NCBI GenBank assembly: GCA_946482615.1
Contig: CAMLSF010000192.1
Coordinates: 1 to 6,390, forward strand
From: an uncultured Chromatiaceae bacterium
Lineage (GTDB): Bacteria > Pseudomonadota > Gammaproteobacteria > Enterobacterales > Alteromonadaceae
Length of the DNA: 6,390 nucleotides
Reading direction: 5' to 3'
Part shown: one piece after another, positions 1 through 6,390 of the stretch
Layout of the letters: every line of letters starts with the position of its first letter
Position numbering within the stretch: position 1 is the stretch's first letter
The notes under the pieces: generated by a model
What the model was told of the DNA's origin: nothing
Databases searched by the model: none
What the model saw: the letters and a program-made list of their open reading frames with translations, nothing else
Program-made: the position numbers and the translations under genes

Positions 1-1017
1 TTGGCGCGGCGTTTACGCGAAAAACTCGAAGCTTTGTTACCAGCACATTTAGGCCCCTTGGCACAGTTAGTCGGGGCTTTTCGCGACAAAGTAAAACAAA
101 AGATTTCGGGGTTTGCCGGTCGTCGCCAGTTTTGGGAGCGGGTATTTGACTCCAACATAGTGCGTGAAGTGCAGGCTAACAGGCTGGATCTTGCTCAGCA
201 GCAGTTAGAAACTTTATTAGAGCGGGAAATCCCGACTCAGGGTGAAGTCTATTTAGTAGGCTCTGGCCCAGGTGATCCGGAATTGCTGACCTTAAAAGCA
301 TTGCAACTGATGCAGCAGGCGGACGTGGTGGTGTACGACTATTTAGTCTCAGAGCCTATTATGCAGCTGGTGCGCCGTGACGCTGAATTGATTTGTGTCG
401 GCAAAAAAGCCGGTGCCCATTCGGTCGCTCAGGAAGAAACAAATAACTTGTTGGTTTCTTTAGCTTTATCAGGTAAAAAAGTCTGCAGACTAAAAGGCGG
501 TGACCCTTTTATTTTTGGCCGTGGTGCTGAGGAAATTGAAGTCTTGTTACCTCATGGCATTCCGTTTCAGGTGGTGCCAGGTATTACTGCCGCAGCTGGC
601 TGTGCCGCTTATGCCGGCATCGCCTTAACCCACAGGGATTATGCCCAGGCTGTGCAGTTTGTGACTGGCCATTGCCGTAAAGATGGTGTGGAGCCGGACT
701 GGCACAGCTTAAGCCGGCCCAATCAGACGCTGGTGATTTATATGGGCCTGATGAAAGTTGAACATATTCAGCAGCAGTTACTCAGCGCAGGCCGTGCAGC
801 AACTATTCCTGTGGCTGTGATTGAAAATGGCACCAGAGCCGATCAGCGGGTATTTACCGGACAGCTCGACCAACTGGCCGATTTAGTCACAGAGCATCAG
901 GTGCAGTCACCGGCTTTGTTGGTGATAGGTGAAGTGGTGGCCTTACAGCAAAAATTACACTGGTTTGGTGATCGGCCTGACCAGCAGGCTCAACAGAGCT
1001 TAACGAACAGAATTTAA
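1..1017 (+). CDS. cysG: Siroheme synthase CysG, 3' part (5' end outside window)
   Basis: This is the C-terminal 338 residues of the multifunctional siroheme synthase. The enzyme methylates uroporphyrinogen III with SAM to precorrin-2, oxidises it to sirohydrochlorin and inserts iron. Residues 1-80 match the end of the dehydrogenase/ferrochelatase and dimerisation half ([18 protein letters not shown]). Residues 81-325 are the SAM methyltransferase domain: VGSGPGD (86-92), VYDYLVS (111-117), VGKKAG (133-138), [13 protein letters not shown] (163-175), [12 protein letters not shown] (193-204), LTHRDYAQ (209-216) and IYMGL (246-250). D113, K135 and M248 correspond to the catalytic Asp248, Lys270 and Met382 described for Salmonella CysG. 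The family is about 460 residues, so roughly 130 N-terminal residues, including the NAD-binding fold, lie upstream. The TTG at position 1 is almost certainly an internal leucine codon (family context PVLAR), not a start. Siroheme is the sulfite reductase cofactor, which fits the cys neighbours. The TAA stop is at 1015-1017. Confidence 0.97.
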   Translation: MARRLREKLEALLPAHLGPLAQLVGAFRDKVKQKISGFAGRRQFWERVFDSNIVREVQANRLDLAQQQLETLLEREIPTQGEVYLVGSGPGDPELLTLKALQLMQQADVVVYDYLVSEPIMQLVRRDAELICVGKKAGAHSVAQEETNNLLVSLALSGKKVCRLKGGDPFIFGRGAEEIEVLLPHGIPFQVVPGITAAAGCAAYAGIALTHRDYAQAVQFVTGHCRKDGVEPDWHSLSRPNQTLVIYMGLMKVEHIQQQLLSAGRAATIPVAVIENGTRADQRVFTGQLDQLADLVTEHQVQSPALLVIGEVVALQQKLHWFGDRPDQQAQQSLTNRI

Positions 1018-1069
1018 GTACTTTTATTTACGGACTCTTTTTTTTACAGACTTAACGGGAGCAGACCCT
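1018..1069 (+). other. cysG-cysD intergenic gap, no clear promoter or terminator
   Basis: These 52 bp are the only real spacer in the window. They contain an 8-T run (1038-1045) and the cysD ribosome binding site. The T run has no convincing GC-rich stem in front of it, so it is not a credible intrinsic terminator. I could not identify a convincing -35/-10 pair or a CysB-type site. If cysD has its own promoter, it would have to lie here or inside the end of cysG. Otherwise cysG and cysD are co-transcribed. Confidence 0.5.
1057..1061 (+). promoter_or_regulatory. Ribosome binding site of cysD
   Basis: GGGAG, containing the Shine-Dalgarno core GGAG (1058-1061), ends 8 nt before the ATG at 1070. 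This supports that start. The resulting N-terminus ([18 protein letters not shown]) aligns with the known CysD start region. Confidence 0.75.
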
Positions 1070-1984
1070 ATGGGCCAGCCAGTCAAACCTCTGACACATT
1101 TACAACAACTGGAAGCTGAAAGTATCCAGATTTTCCGCGAAGTCGCGGCCGAATTTGATAATCCGGTGATGTTGTATTCCATAGGTAAAGATTCTTCTGT
1201 GCTGCTGCATTTAGCGCGCAAAGCTTTTTATCCGGGCAAAATTCCGTTTCCGCTGTTGCATGTCGATACCCGCTGGAAATTCCGCGAGATGATCGAGTTC
1301 CGTGACAAAGTGGCCAAGCAATACGGCTTTGATTTGCTGGTGCATATCAATCCGGAAGGGGTAGCCATGGATATGAATCCTTTTACCTACGGCAGCTCCA
1401 AACACACAGACGTGATGAAAACCCAGGGCCTCAAACAGGCGCTGGACAAATATGGTTTTGATGCCGCTTTTGGTGGTGCGCGCCGTGATGAAGAAAAATC
1501 CCGTGCCAAAGAGCGGGTTTATTCCTTCCGCGACCAACACCACAGATGGGACCCGAAAAATCAGCGTCCTGAGCTGTGGCATACCTACAACGGTCAGGTC
1601 AATAAAGGCGAAAGTATCCGTGTGTTCCCGCTGTCGAACTGGACTGAGCTGGATATCTGGCAATACATCTATCAGGAAAAAATCGACATAGTGCCGCTGT
1701 ATTTTGCTGCTGTGCGCCCTGTGGTTGAGCGTAACGGCACATTGATTATGGTGGATGATGAACGTATGCCGTTGAATCCGGGTGAAGTGCCGCAACAAAA
1801 GCTGGTGCGTTTCCGTACTTTAGGTTGTTACCCGCTGACCGGTGCTATTGAATCATCAGCCGACAGCCTGACCGGTATTATTGAAGAGATGCTGTTGTCG
1901 ACCTCCAGTGAGCGGCAAGGCCGGGTGATTGACCACGATTCCAGTGGTTCTATGGAAAAGAAAAAACGTGAGGGGTATTTCTGA
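1070..1984 (+). CDS. cysD: Sulfate adenylyltransferase subunit 2, CysD
   Basis: This is the catalytic small subunit of the bacterial ATP sulfurylase. In the cytosol it forms adenosine 5'-phosphosulfate (APS) and pyrophosphate from ATP and sulfate, in complex with the GTPase CysN. It has 304 residues, against about 302 in E. coli, and is collinear from end to end. It belongs to the PP-loop ATP pyrophosphatase superfamily, with the P-loop SIGKDSS at 37-43. Other family blocks are [13 protein letters not shown] (62-74), the signature [15 protein letters not shown] (135-149), [38 protein letters not shown] and the terminal KREGYF. E. coli CysD has Gly where this protein has Arg in HVDTRWKF (R68). 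I take this as ordinary family variation. The start is supported by a GGAG at 8 nt. The TGA stop (1982-1984) shares its A with the cysN ATG, so translation of the two subunits is probably coupled, as expected for partners needed in equal amounts. Confidence 0.98.
   Translation: MGQPVKPLTHLQQLEAESIQIFREVAAEFDNPVMLYSIGKDSSVLLHLARKAFYPGKIPFPLLHVDTRWKFREMIEFRDKVAKQYGFDLLVHINPEGVAMDMNPFTYGSSKHTDVMKTQGLKQALDKYGFDAAFGGARRDEEKSRAKERVYSFRDQHHRWDPKNQRPELWHTYNGQVNKGESIRVFPLSNWTELDIWQYIYQEKIDIVPLYFAAVRPVVERNGTLIMVDDERMPLNPGEVPQQKLVRFRTLGCYPLTGAIESSADSLTGIIEEMLLSTSSERQGRVIDHDSSGSMEKKKREGYF
1970..1976 (+). promoter_or_regulatory. Ribosome binding site of cysN, inside the cysD tail
   Basis: GAGGGGT lies 7 nt before the cysN ATG at 1984. 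It is made from the Glu-Gly codons of the conserved KREGYF ending of CysD. The cysN ribosome binding site is therefore translated as part of CysD, which favours coupled re-initiation at the TGATG junction. Confidence 0.7.
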
Positions 1985-3402
1985 TGTCAGTCGCCAATGA
2001 ATTAGCCCAGGTCGGCATTGAGCAGTATTTAGAGCAGCAACAACATAAATCGCTGCTGAAGTTTTTAACCTGTGGTTCAGTCGATGACGGTAAAAGTACG
2101 CTGATTGGCCGTTTATTACATGACAGCCAGCAGATTTATGAAGATCAACTGGCCGCTTTGCATAAAGACAGCAAAACCCATGGCACCACAGGGGAGACCA
2201 TAGATTTAGCTTTGCTGGTCGATGGTTTACAGGCGGAACGTGAGCAGGGCATTACCATAGATGTGGCCTATCGCTATTTCTCCACCGATAAACGTAAGTT
2301 TATTATCGCCGACACGCCTGGCCATGAGCAGTACACCCGCAATATGGCGACAGGTGCCTCGAATTGCGACCTGGCTATTATTCTGGTCGACGCCCGTTAT
2401 GGCGTGCAAACCCAGACCCGTCGTCACAGCTTTATCTGTTCTTTATTGGGCATTAAGCAGTTTGTCGTCGCCATCAATAAAATGGATTTATTGGGGTTTG
2501 ACCAGCAGCGTTTTGAGCAAATTAAACAGGATTACCTGCAATTTGCTGCGCAGCTGAACGTGCCTTCTATTCAATTTGTGCCTTTGTCTGCTTTGAATGG
2601 CGACAATGTGGTGCATAGCTCCAGCCAGACGCCCTGGTATCAGGACGGTCCTTTACTGAGCTTATTAGAAAAGGCCCCTGTCACAGGTTTTAACTGGCAA
2701 GCCGAAGCCCGTTTGCCGGTGCAGTATGTCAGTCGACCCAATCTGGATTTCCGTGGTTTTGCCGGCACTATCGCCAGTGGTAGCTTTAAAGTGGGGGACG
2801 CCATAGTGGCTTTACCTTCAGGCAAAGGCTCCACTATTAAGTCGATAGTTACTTTTGATGGCGAATTACAGGATGCTGTAGCGGGTCAGGCCGTGACCTT
2901 CACCTTAAAAGATGAAATCGATATCAGCCGGGGCGATGTGATAGTACCTGCGACTCATCATGCCGCAGTATCGAACCGTATTCTGGCCAAAGTGGTCTGG
3001 ATGCATGAAGATCCGCTGCTGATTGGCAAAAGTTACAACATTAAACTGGCGACCAAAAAAGTCAGCGGTAAAGTCACAGCTATAGCGCACAGCATAGATG
3101 TAAATACGCTGGCGGAACATCAGGCTGACAAGCTCGAGCTGAACAGCATAGCGCTGGTCGAACTGGAGCTGACCGAAGCTGTGGTGTTTGACCCTTATGC
3201 GCAAAACCGCGATACAGGTGGTTTTATCTTTATCGATCGTATCAGCAATATCACAGTGGGTGCTGGTATGGTGGACAGTGCTTTGGCTAGCGTCAGCTCT
3301 AAAGCCGAATTCTCAGAATTTGAGCTGGAATTAAATGCCTTAGTGCGTAAACACTTCCCACACTGGCAGGCACTGGATTTAAGCCAGTTGAAAAAAGGCT
3401 GA
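1984..3402 (+). CDS. cysN: Sulfate adenylyltransferase subunit 1, CysN (GTPase)
   Basis: This is the large GTPase subunit of ATP sulfurylase. GTP hydrolysis by CysN drives the unfavourable APS synthesis on CysD. It has 472 residues, against about 475 in E. coli. Residues 1-225 form an EF-Tu-like G domain: G1 GSVDDGKST (31-39), the switch region [14 protein letters not shown] (86-99), G3 DTPGHEQY (110-117), G4 NKMD (165-168) and G5 SAL (202-204). All GTP-binding motifs are intact. Residues from about 240 to 325 form the first beta-barrel domain ([33 protein letters not shown]). The rest is the second barrel ([22 protein letters not shown]). The protein ends at [15 protein letters not shown] with no C-terminal APS kinase domain, so this is the stand-alone CysN and not the CysNC fusion. 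That agrees with a separate cysC downstream. It overlaps cysD by one base and ends 2 bp before the permease gene. Confidence 0.98.
   Translation: MSVANELAQVGIEQYLEQQQHKSLLKFLTCGSVDDGKSTLIGRLLHDSQQIYEDQLAALHKDSKTHGTTGETIDLALLVDGLQAEREQGITIDVAYRYFSTDKRKFIIADTPGHEQYTRNMATGASNCDLAIILVDARYGVQTQTRRHSFICSLLGIKQFVVAINKMDLLGFDQQRFEQIKQDYLQFAAQLNVPSIQFVPLSALNGDNVVHSSSQTPWYQDGPLLSLLEKAPVTGFNWQAEARLPVQYVSRPNLDFRGFAGTIASGSFKVGDAIVALPSGKGSTIKSIVTFDGELQDAVAGQAVTFTLKDEIDISRGDVIVPATHHAAVSNRILAKVVWMHEDPLLIGKSYNIKLATKKVSGKVTAIAHSIDVNTLAEHQADKLELNSIALVELELTEAVVFDPYAQNRDTGGFIFIDRISNITVGAGMVDSALASVSSKAEFSEFELELNALVRKHFPHWQALDLSQLKKG
3395..3398 (+). promoter_or_regulatory. Ribosome binding site of the permease gene
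   Basis: AAGG within the last codons of cysN lies 6 nt before the ATG at 3405. It supports this start, which also gives a short polar N-terminus followed directly by the first membrane segment. Confidence 0.55.
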
Positions 3403-3404
3403 GC

Positions 3405-5141
3405 ATGAGTCTGGAGCAGTACGGTGTATTCGCTATTCTGGCAGGGCTGATTGCCCTGCTGACAATGACCAGGTTGTCGGCCGCCTGGGTATTCGGAGCA
3501 GTGGCCGTACTGACGTACCTGACGGACCTTTTAAGCGTCCAGCAATTTGCCGCCAGCTTTACCGACTCCTCGTTATTAACACTAGTGTTGTTATTGCTGG
3601 TGTCCATCGCTTTGGAGAAAACCCGGCTGATCAGCTGGGTGGGTCAGCAGCTGAATAACGGCGGCTTACGCACTGTGCTCACCCGGCTGTGGTTGTCTAC
3701 ATCCTTGTTGTCGTCTTTTACTGCCAATACTGCCGTAGTCGCCAGTTTAATTGGTGCTATTAAACGCAGTCAGAAGTTTGCCCCCAGCAAGCTGATGTTG
3801 CCTATGGCTTTTGCCGCCACTTTTGGCGGTACTCTGACTTTGATCGGTACCTCCACTAACTTAGTGGTGAACAGCTTTTTAGATAAAGCCGGTATGCCCT
3901 TACTGCAGTTTTTCACTACCACAGCGGTAGGGGCTGGTGTAGTGGTTGCCGGTATGCTGATGATGTGGCTGATTGCCAATCGACTGCCAGTGACAGAAAA
4001 AACAGTGGATGAAGCCGATTTACCCTATTTTCTGGAAGCCCGTATCAGTGCCGACTCTGTGCTGATTGGCAAAACCATAGGGGAAGCTGGCCTGCGGCAT
4101 TTGCGCAAGCTGTTTTTAGCCGAAATAGTGCGGGGTGAGCAGAATATTGCTCCTGTGTGTCCGGAAGACAGGTTGCAACAAGGCGACGTCCTGCTTTTTG
4201 CCGGTGATATGGAATCCGTGGCTTTATTGCAGGAAATTCAGGGCCTGACTTTGTATGGCCATCACAGTATGAATGGCCAGGCGCTGGTCGAAGCTATTAT
4301 CAGTCATTCGTCCAGCCTCAATGGGGTGTCGTTAAAAGACGCCAAATTCCGTGAAGAATTTGATGCTGTGGTGGTGGCTGTCAAACGTGGCCAGGAACGT
4401 TTGCAGGGTGGGTTAGGCTCTATCGTTTTGCAAACAGGTGATACCTTATTGCTGGTGCCGGGCAAAAGCTTTCAGCAAAACAGTAAACTCAGCAAAGAGT
4501 TTTTATTGGTCAATGGCGTAGATTCGGCCACCCGCTTATCCCTGCGTCGCAGCTGGGGCGTATTGTCTGCTTTTGTTGCTGTGATTGGCTTGTCGATGAC
4601 AGGCGAGCTGCCGCTATTAAAGGGCCTGGTGTTATTGCTGATAGGTTTAATGGCGACAGGCATTGTCAGCCTGCAGGAAATCAGACGACGTTTTCCGCTG
4701 GATATAGTGTTGATTGTCGGTGGTGCTTTGGTATTGTCGCAGGCGATGGAAAATACCGGTGTATCTGAATTATTAGGCCAGGGCTTATTGCAGGTTTTTA
4801 CCGGCTATCACTTGTTCTGGGCTTTGGCCTCTTTGTATTTTTTCACTTTGATTTTAACTGAACTGATGTCCAATAATGCGGCGGCGGCTTTGGCTTGCCC
4901 GCTGGCTATTAGTCTGGCTAAAGCCTTTGGTATAGATCCTATGCCTTTTATTATGGCGGTGTTGTTTGGCGCCAGTGCCAGCTTTATTTCGCCCTGGGGT
5001 TATCAAACCAATCTGTTGGTCTACACAGTGGGCAACTACAAACTCAGCCAGTATGTAAAAGTGGGTTTGCCTATGGCTTTGGCTTATTCGGTGGCCGTGC
5101 TGGCGTTAATACCGTTGTTTTTCCCTTTTCAGTCGCTGTAA
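3405..5141 (+). CDS. SLC13/DASS-family permease with two TrkA-C domains, probable sulfate importer
   Basis: This is an inner-membrane anion transporter of 578 residues. The N-terminal membrane half (about 6-194) has hydrophobic segments near 6-24, 26-44, 57-71, 130-155 and 172-192. It carries TANTAVVASLI (106-116) and GGTLTLIGTSTNLVV (141-155). Two soluble TrkA-C (RCK_C) modules follow, roughly 205-285 (VLIGKTIGEAGLR, DRLQQGDVLLFAG) and 290-373 (LNGVSLKDAKFR, LQTGDTLLLVPG). The second membrane half (about 383-575) carries TELMSNNAAAALACP (485-499) and ISPWGYQTNLLVY (528-540). This repeated hairpin-plus-TN pattern is that of the DASS fold, in which paired Ser-Asn-Thr-like motifs bind Na+ and substrate. 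Family members with TrkA-C inserts include the algal SAC1-like/SLT sulfate transporters. The gene lies between cysN (2-bp gap) and cysC (9-bp gap), so sulfate is the best substrate guess. A related oxyanion, thiosulfate or a dicarboxylate cannot be excluded. No signal peptide or frame damage is seen. Confidence 0.9.
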   Translation: MSLEQYGVFAILAGLIALLTMTRLSAAWVFGAVAVLTYLTDLLSVQQFAASFTDSSLLTLVLLLLVSIALEKTRLISWVGQQLNNGGLRTVLTRLWLSTSLLSSFTANTAVVASLIGAIKRSQKFAPSKLMLPMAFAATFGGTLTLIGTSTNLVVNSFLDKAGMPLLQFFTTTAVGAGVVVAGMLMMWLIANRLPVTEKTVDEADLPYFLEARISADSVLIGKTIGEAGLRHLRKLFLAEIVRGEQNIAPVCPEDRLQQGDVLLFAGDMESVALLQEIQGLTLYGHHSMNGQALVEAIISHSSSLNGVSLKDAKFREEFDAVVVAVKRGQERLQGGLGSIVLQTGDTLLLVPGKSFQQNSKLSKEFLLVNGVDSATRLSLRRSWGVLSAFVAVIGLSMTGELPLLKGLVLLLIGLMATGIVSLQEIRRRFPLDIVLIVGGALVLSQAMENTGVSELLGQGLLQVFTGYHLFWALASLYFFTLILTELMSNNAAAALACPLAISLAKAFGIDPMPFIMAVLFGASASFISPWGYQTNLLVYTVGNYKLSQYVKVGLPMALAYSVAVLALIPLFFPFQSL

Positions 5142-5144
5142 GGA
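5139..5144 (+). promoter_or_regulatory. Ribosome binding site of cysC, overlapping the permease stop codon
   Basis: TAAGGA is an excellent Shine-Dalgarno match. Its first three bases are the TAA stop of the permease gene. It lies 6 nt before the cysC ATG at 5151 and fixes that start. Confidence 0.8.
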
Positions 5145-5150
5145 ATTTTT

Positions 5151-5744
5151 ATGAGTCAGGTTGTTTGGCAAAACTATCAAATCAGCCGCGCCGATCGGGA
5201 GCAACAAAACGGTCATCAGGGCGTTGTATTGTGGTTTACTGGTTTAAGCGGCGCAGGAAAATCCACAGTGGCCAATGCGTTAGAGCAGGAACTGGTGAAA
5301 CGTAAAGTACACAGCTATTTGCTGGATGGCGACAATGTCCGTCACGGCCTCTGTGCTGATTTAGGCTTCAGCGAAGCGGACCGCACCGAAAATATCCGTC
5401 GTGTAGGTGCAGTCGCAGGTTTAATGCTGGACGCGGGTTTGGTGGTTTTGAGTGCTTTTATTTCGCCTTACCGGGCTCAACGTCAGGCGATCAAAAACAG
5501 CCTGCCAGAGGGCAAATTTTTAGAGATTTATATCGCCACTTCGCTCGATGTCTGCGAACAGCGTGACGTCAAAGGTTTGTATCAGAAAGCCAGACGGGGT
5601 GAAATCAGTCACTTCACAGGTATTTCTGATCCCTATGAAGCGCCAGAGCAGCCTGATTTAACTATAGATACAGCGCAACAAAGTCTGGAGCAGAGTGTCG
5701 AACAACTGATTGCCTTACTGACGGAAAAAGGAGTGTTGAGCTGA
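5151..5744 (+). CDS. cysC: Adenylyl-sulfate kinase, CysC
   Basis: This is the cytosolic APS kinase, which transfers the ATP gamma-phosphate to the 3'-OH of APS to give PAPS, the substrate of PAPS reductase. It has 197 residues, typical for the stand-alone enzyme (about 200 in E. coli). Visible features are the Walker A loop GLSGAGKST (31-39), DGDNVRHGL (59-67) and the APS-binding segment [13 protein letters not shown] (72-84). FISPYRAQR (103-111) follows, whose S105 matches the serine phosphorylated in the E. coli enzyme (Ser109). The lid region [12 protein letters not shown] and the block [16 protein letters not shown] are also present. All expected catalytic and substrate-binding blocks are intact. 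The N-terminal [24 protein letters not shown] is the usual family leader, and a TAAGGA at 6 nt supports the start. The TGA stop (5742-5744) overlaps the cysQ ATG by one base, so the two genes are probably translationally coupled. Confidence 0.98.
   Translation: MSQVVWQNYQISRADREQQNGHQGVVLWFTGLSGAGKSTVANALEQELVKRKVHSYLLDGDNVRHGLCADLGFSEADRTENIRRVGAVAGLMLDAGLVVLSAFISPYRAQRQAIKNSLPEGKFLEIYIATSLDVCEQRDVKGLYQKARRGEISHFTGISDPYEAPEQPDLTIDTAQQSLEQSVEQLIALLTEKGVLS
5728..5733 (+). promoter_or_regulatory. Ribosome binding site of cysQ, long spacing
   Basis: AAGGAG is a strong Shine-Dalgarno sequence inside the end of cysC. It is 10 nt from the ATG at 5744, a little longer than ideal. No other in-frame ATG, GTG or TTG lies between the two, so it serves this start, probably helped by termination-reinitiation at TGATG. 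Confidence 0.65.
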
Positions 5745-6390
5745 TGTTAAAACTGACAGAGGATTTATTGCAGCAAGTCCGGCACATTGCCATTGCCGCA
5801 GGCGAAGCCATTTTAACTGTCTATCAGCGTGATTTTGCCGTGGAGCAAAAAGACGACAACTCGCCTTTAACTGAAGCCGATTTAGCAGCGCATCAGCTGA
5901 TTCTGGCAGAACTGACAAAGCTGACTCCCGGTGTGCCTGTATTATCCGAAGAAGCGGCAGATATTGCCTGGTCAGAACGCCAGTACTGGACAGAATACTG
6001 GCTGGTCGACCCTTTAGATGGCACCAAAGAATTTATCAAACGTAATGGCGAATTCACCGTCAACATCGCGCTTATCCAACAAGGTGAGCCGGTATTAGGT
6101 GTGATCCATGCCCCGGTTCTGGATAAGACGTATGCCGCAGCCGAAGGTTTAGGAGCCACCCGCCAGCAACACGGCTTAACCGAAACGATCAGAGTGGCCG
6201 TCACTCCTGCCGCAGGTGAAGTGGTCAAAGTGGTGGGGAGCCGCAGCCATTACAGTGCGGACATTGAAGACTATTTAAGCCGTTTCCCTAAACACGAATT
6301 GATCGCTGTTGGCAGCTCACTGAAGTTTTGTTTAGTGGCTGAAGGCAGTGCGCATTTATACCCACGTTTTGGCCCTACTATGTTGTGGGA
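5744..6390 (+). CDS. cysQ: 3'(2'),5'-bisphosphate nucleotidase CysQ, 5' part (3' end outside window)
   Basis: This is a member of the Mg2+-dependent, Li+-sensitive inositol monophosphatase superfamily. It converts PAP (3'-phosphoadenosine 5'-phosphate) to AMP and can also act on PAPS. PAP is released when PAPS is reduced and is toxic if it builds up. The reading frame stays open from the ATG to the window edge: 215 complete codons plus two bases. Metal-site motifs are visible: KDDNSPLTEAD (36-46), LSEE (67-70) and WLVDPLDGTKEF (86-97), followed by NGEFTVNIAL (101-110). Further family blocks are GVIHAP (119-124), VVGSRSH (163-169), GSSLKFCLVAEG (190-201) and YPRFGPTMLW (206-215). The window ends just before the expected Asp of the conserved WDTAAG motif, so about 30-55 C-terminal residues are missing. 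That is a boundary effect, not a disrupted gene. The one-base overlap with cysC and the strong ribosome binding site place it in the same operon. In E. coli, cysQ is not beside cysDNC. Confidence 0.96.
   Translation, partial: MLKLTEDLLQQVRHIAIAAGEAILTVYQRDFAVEQKDDNSPLTEADLAAHQLILAELTKLTPGVPVLSEEAADIAWSERQYWTEYWLVDPLDGTKEFIKRNGEFTVNIALIQQGEPVLGVIHAPVLDKTYAAAEGLGATRQQHGLTETIRVAVTPAAGEVVKVVGSRSHYSADIEDYLSRFPKHELIAVGSSLKFCLVAEGSAHLYPRFGPTMLW

Noticed and set aside
1..3. TTG at the window edge as start of a 338-residue protein
   Set aside because: The encoded sequence begins in the middle of CysG (end of the dehydrogenase/dimerisation half). The TTG matches an internal leucine, and the gene simply continues upstream of the window.
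1031..1050. Possible intrinsic terminator at the T8 tract after cysG
   Set aside because: No GC-rich stem precedes the T run. Only weak AT-rich pairings such as CTTAA/TTAAG are present, so termination is not supported.
1211..1798. 195-residue open frame on the - strand
   Set aside because: It lies fully antisense to the well-conserved cysD, shows no recognisable family and has no ribosome binding site context that I could support. It is a shadow of the cysD codon pattern.
1984..3402. CysNC fusion (CysN with a C-terminal APS kinase)
   Set aside because: The protein stops after the second beta-barrel at 472 residues, and the APS kinase is a separate gene at 5151-5744.
3299..3607. 102-residue - strand open frame across the cysN/permease junction
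   Set aside because: It is antisense to two confident genes, and its translation shows no domain or motif. It is treated as chance.
5893..6228. 111-residue - strand open frame near the right end
   Set aside because: The + strand here encodes CysQ with all metal-binding motifs in frame, so the antisense frame is a shadow.
5744..6390. cysQ as a truncated pseudogene
   Set aside because: The frame is open with intact motifs up to the last base of the window. The missing end is due to the window boundary.

Overview
The window reads as the middle of one sulfate-assimilation gene cluster from a gammaproteobacterium. All six genes lie on the + strand and are packed almost end to end. The protein sequences resemble those of Enterobacteria, Vibrio and Alteromonadales relatives. 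Base composition is moderate, with heavy use of TTA/TTG leucine codons. A sulfate-type SLC13 permease sits between cysN and cysC. Together these suggest an Alteromonadales-like marine or freshwater organism (for example near Shewanella, Rheinheimera or Alishewanella). That placement is from memory and tentative.

Layout: 1-1017 is the 3' part of cysG (siroheme synthase, 5' end outside the window). A 52-bp gap (1018-1069) is the only noticeable intergenic space. Then come cysD (1070-1984), cysN (1984-3402), a 12-or-so-helix SLC13/DASS-type permease with two cytosolic TrkA-C domains (3405-5141), cysC (5151-5744) and the 5' part of cysQ (5744 to the window end, open at the 3' edge). Two junctions, cysD/cysN and cysC/cysQ, are TGATG stop-start overlaps. 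The other two are gaps of 2 and 9 bp. From cysD on, the genes therefore look like one translationally coupled transcription unit, possibly continuing from cysG.

The products form a coherent route. The permease probably imports sulfate. CysD and CysN (ATP sulfurylase plus its regulatory GTPase) convert sulfate to APS. CysC phosphorylates APS to PAPS. CysQ removes the 3'-phosphate from PAP, the by-product of PAPS reduction. CysG makes siroheme, the cofactor of sulfite reductase. PAPS reductase (cysH) and sulfite reductase (cysIJ) are not in the window. No RNA gene, mobile element, CRISPR array or clear terminator was seen. No previously undescribed system is evident. The most interesting points are the permease inside the cys operon, its asymmetric substrate-site motifs, and cysQ being part of the cluster.
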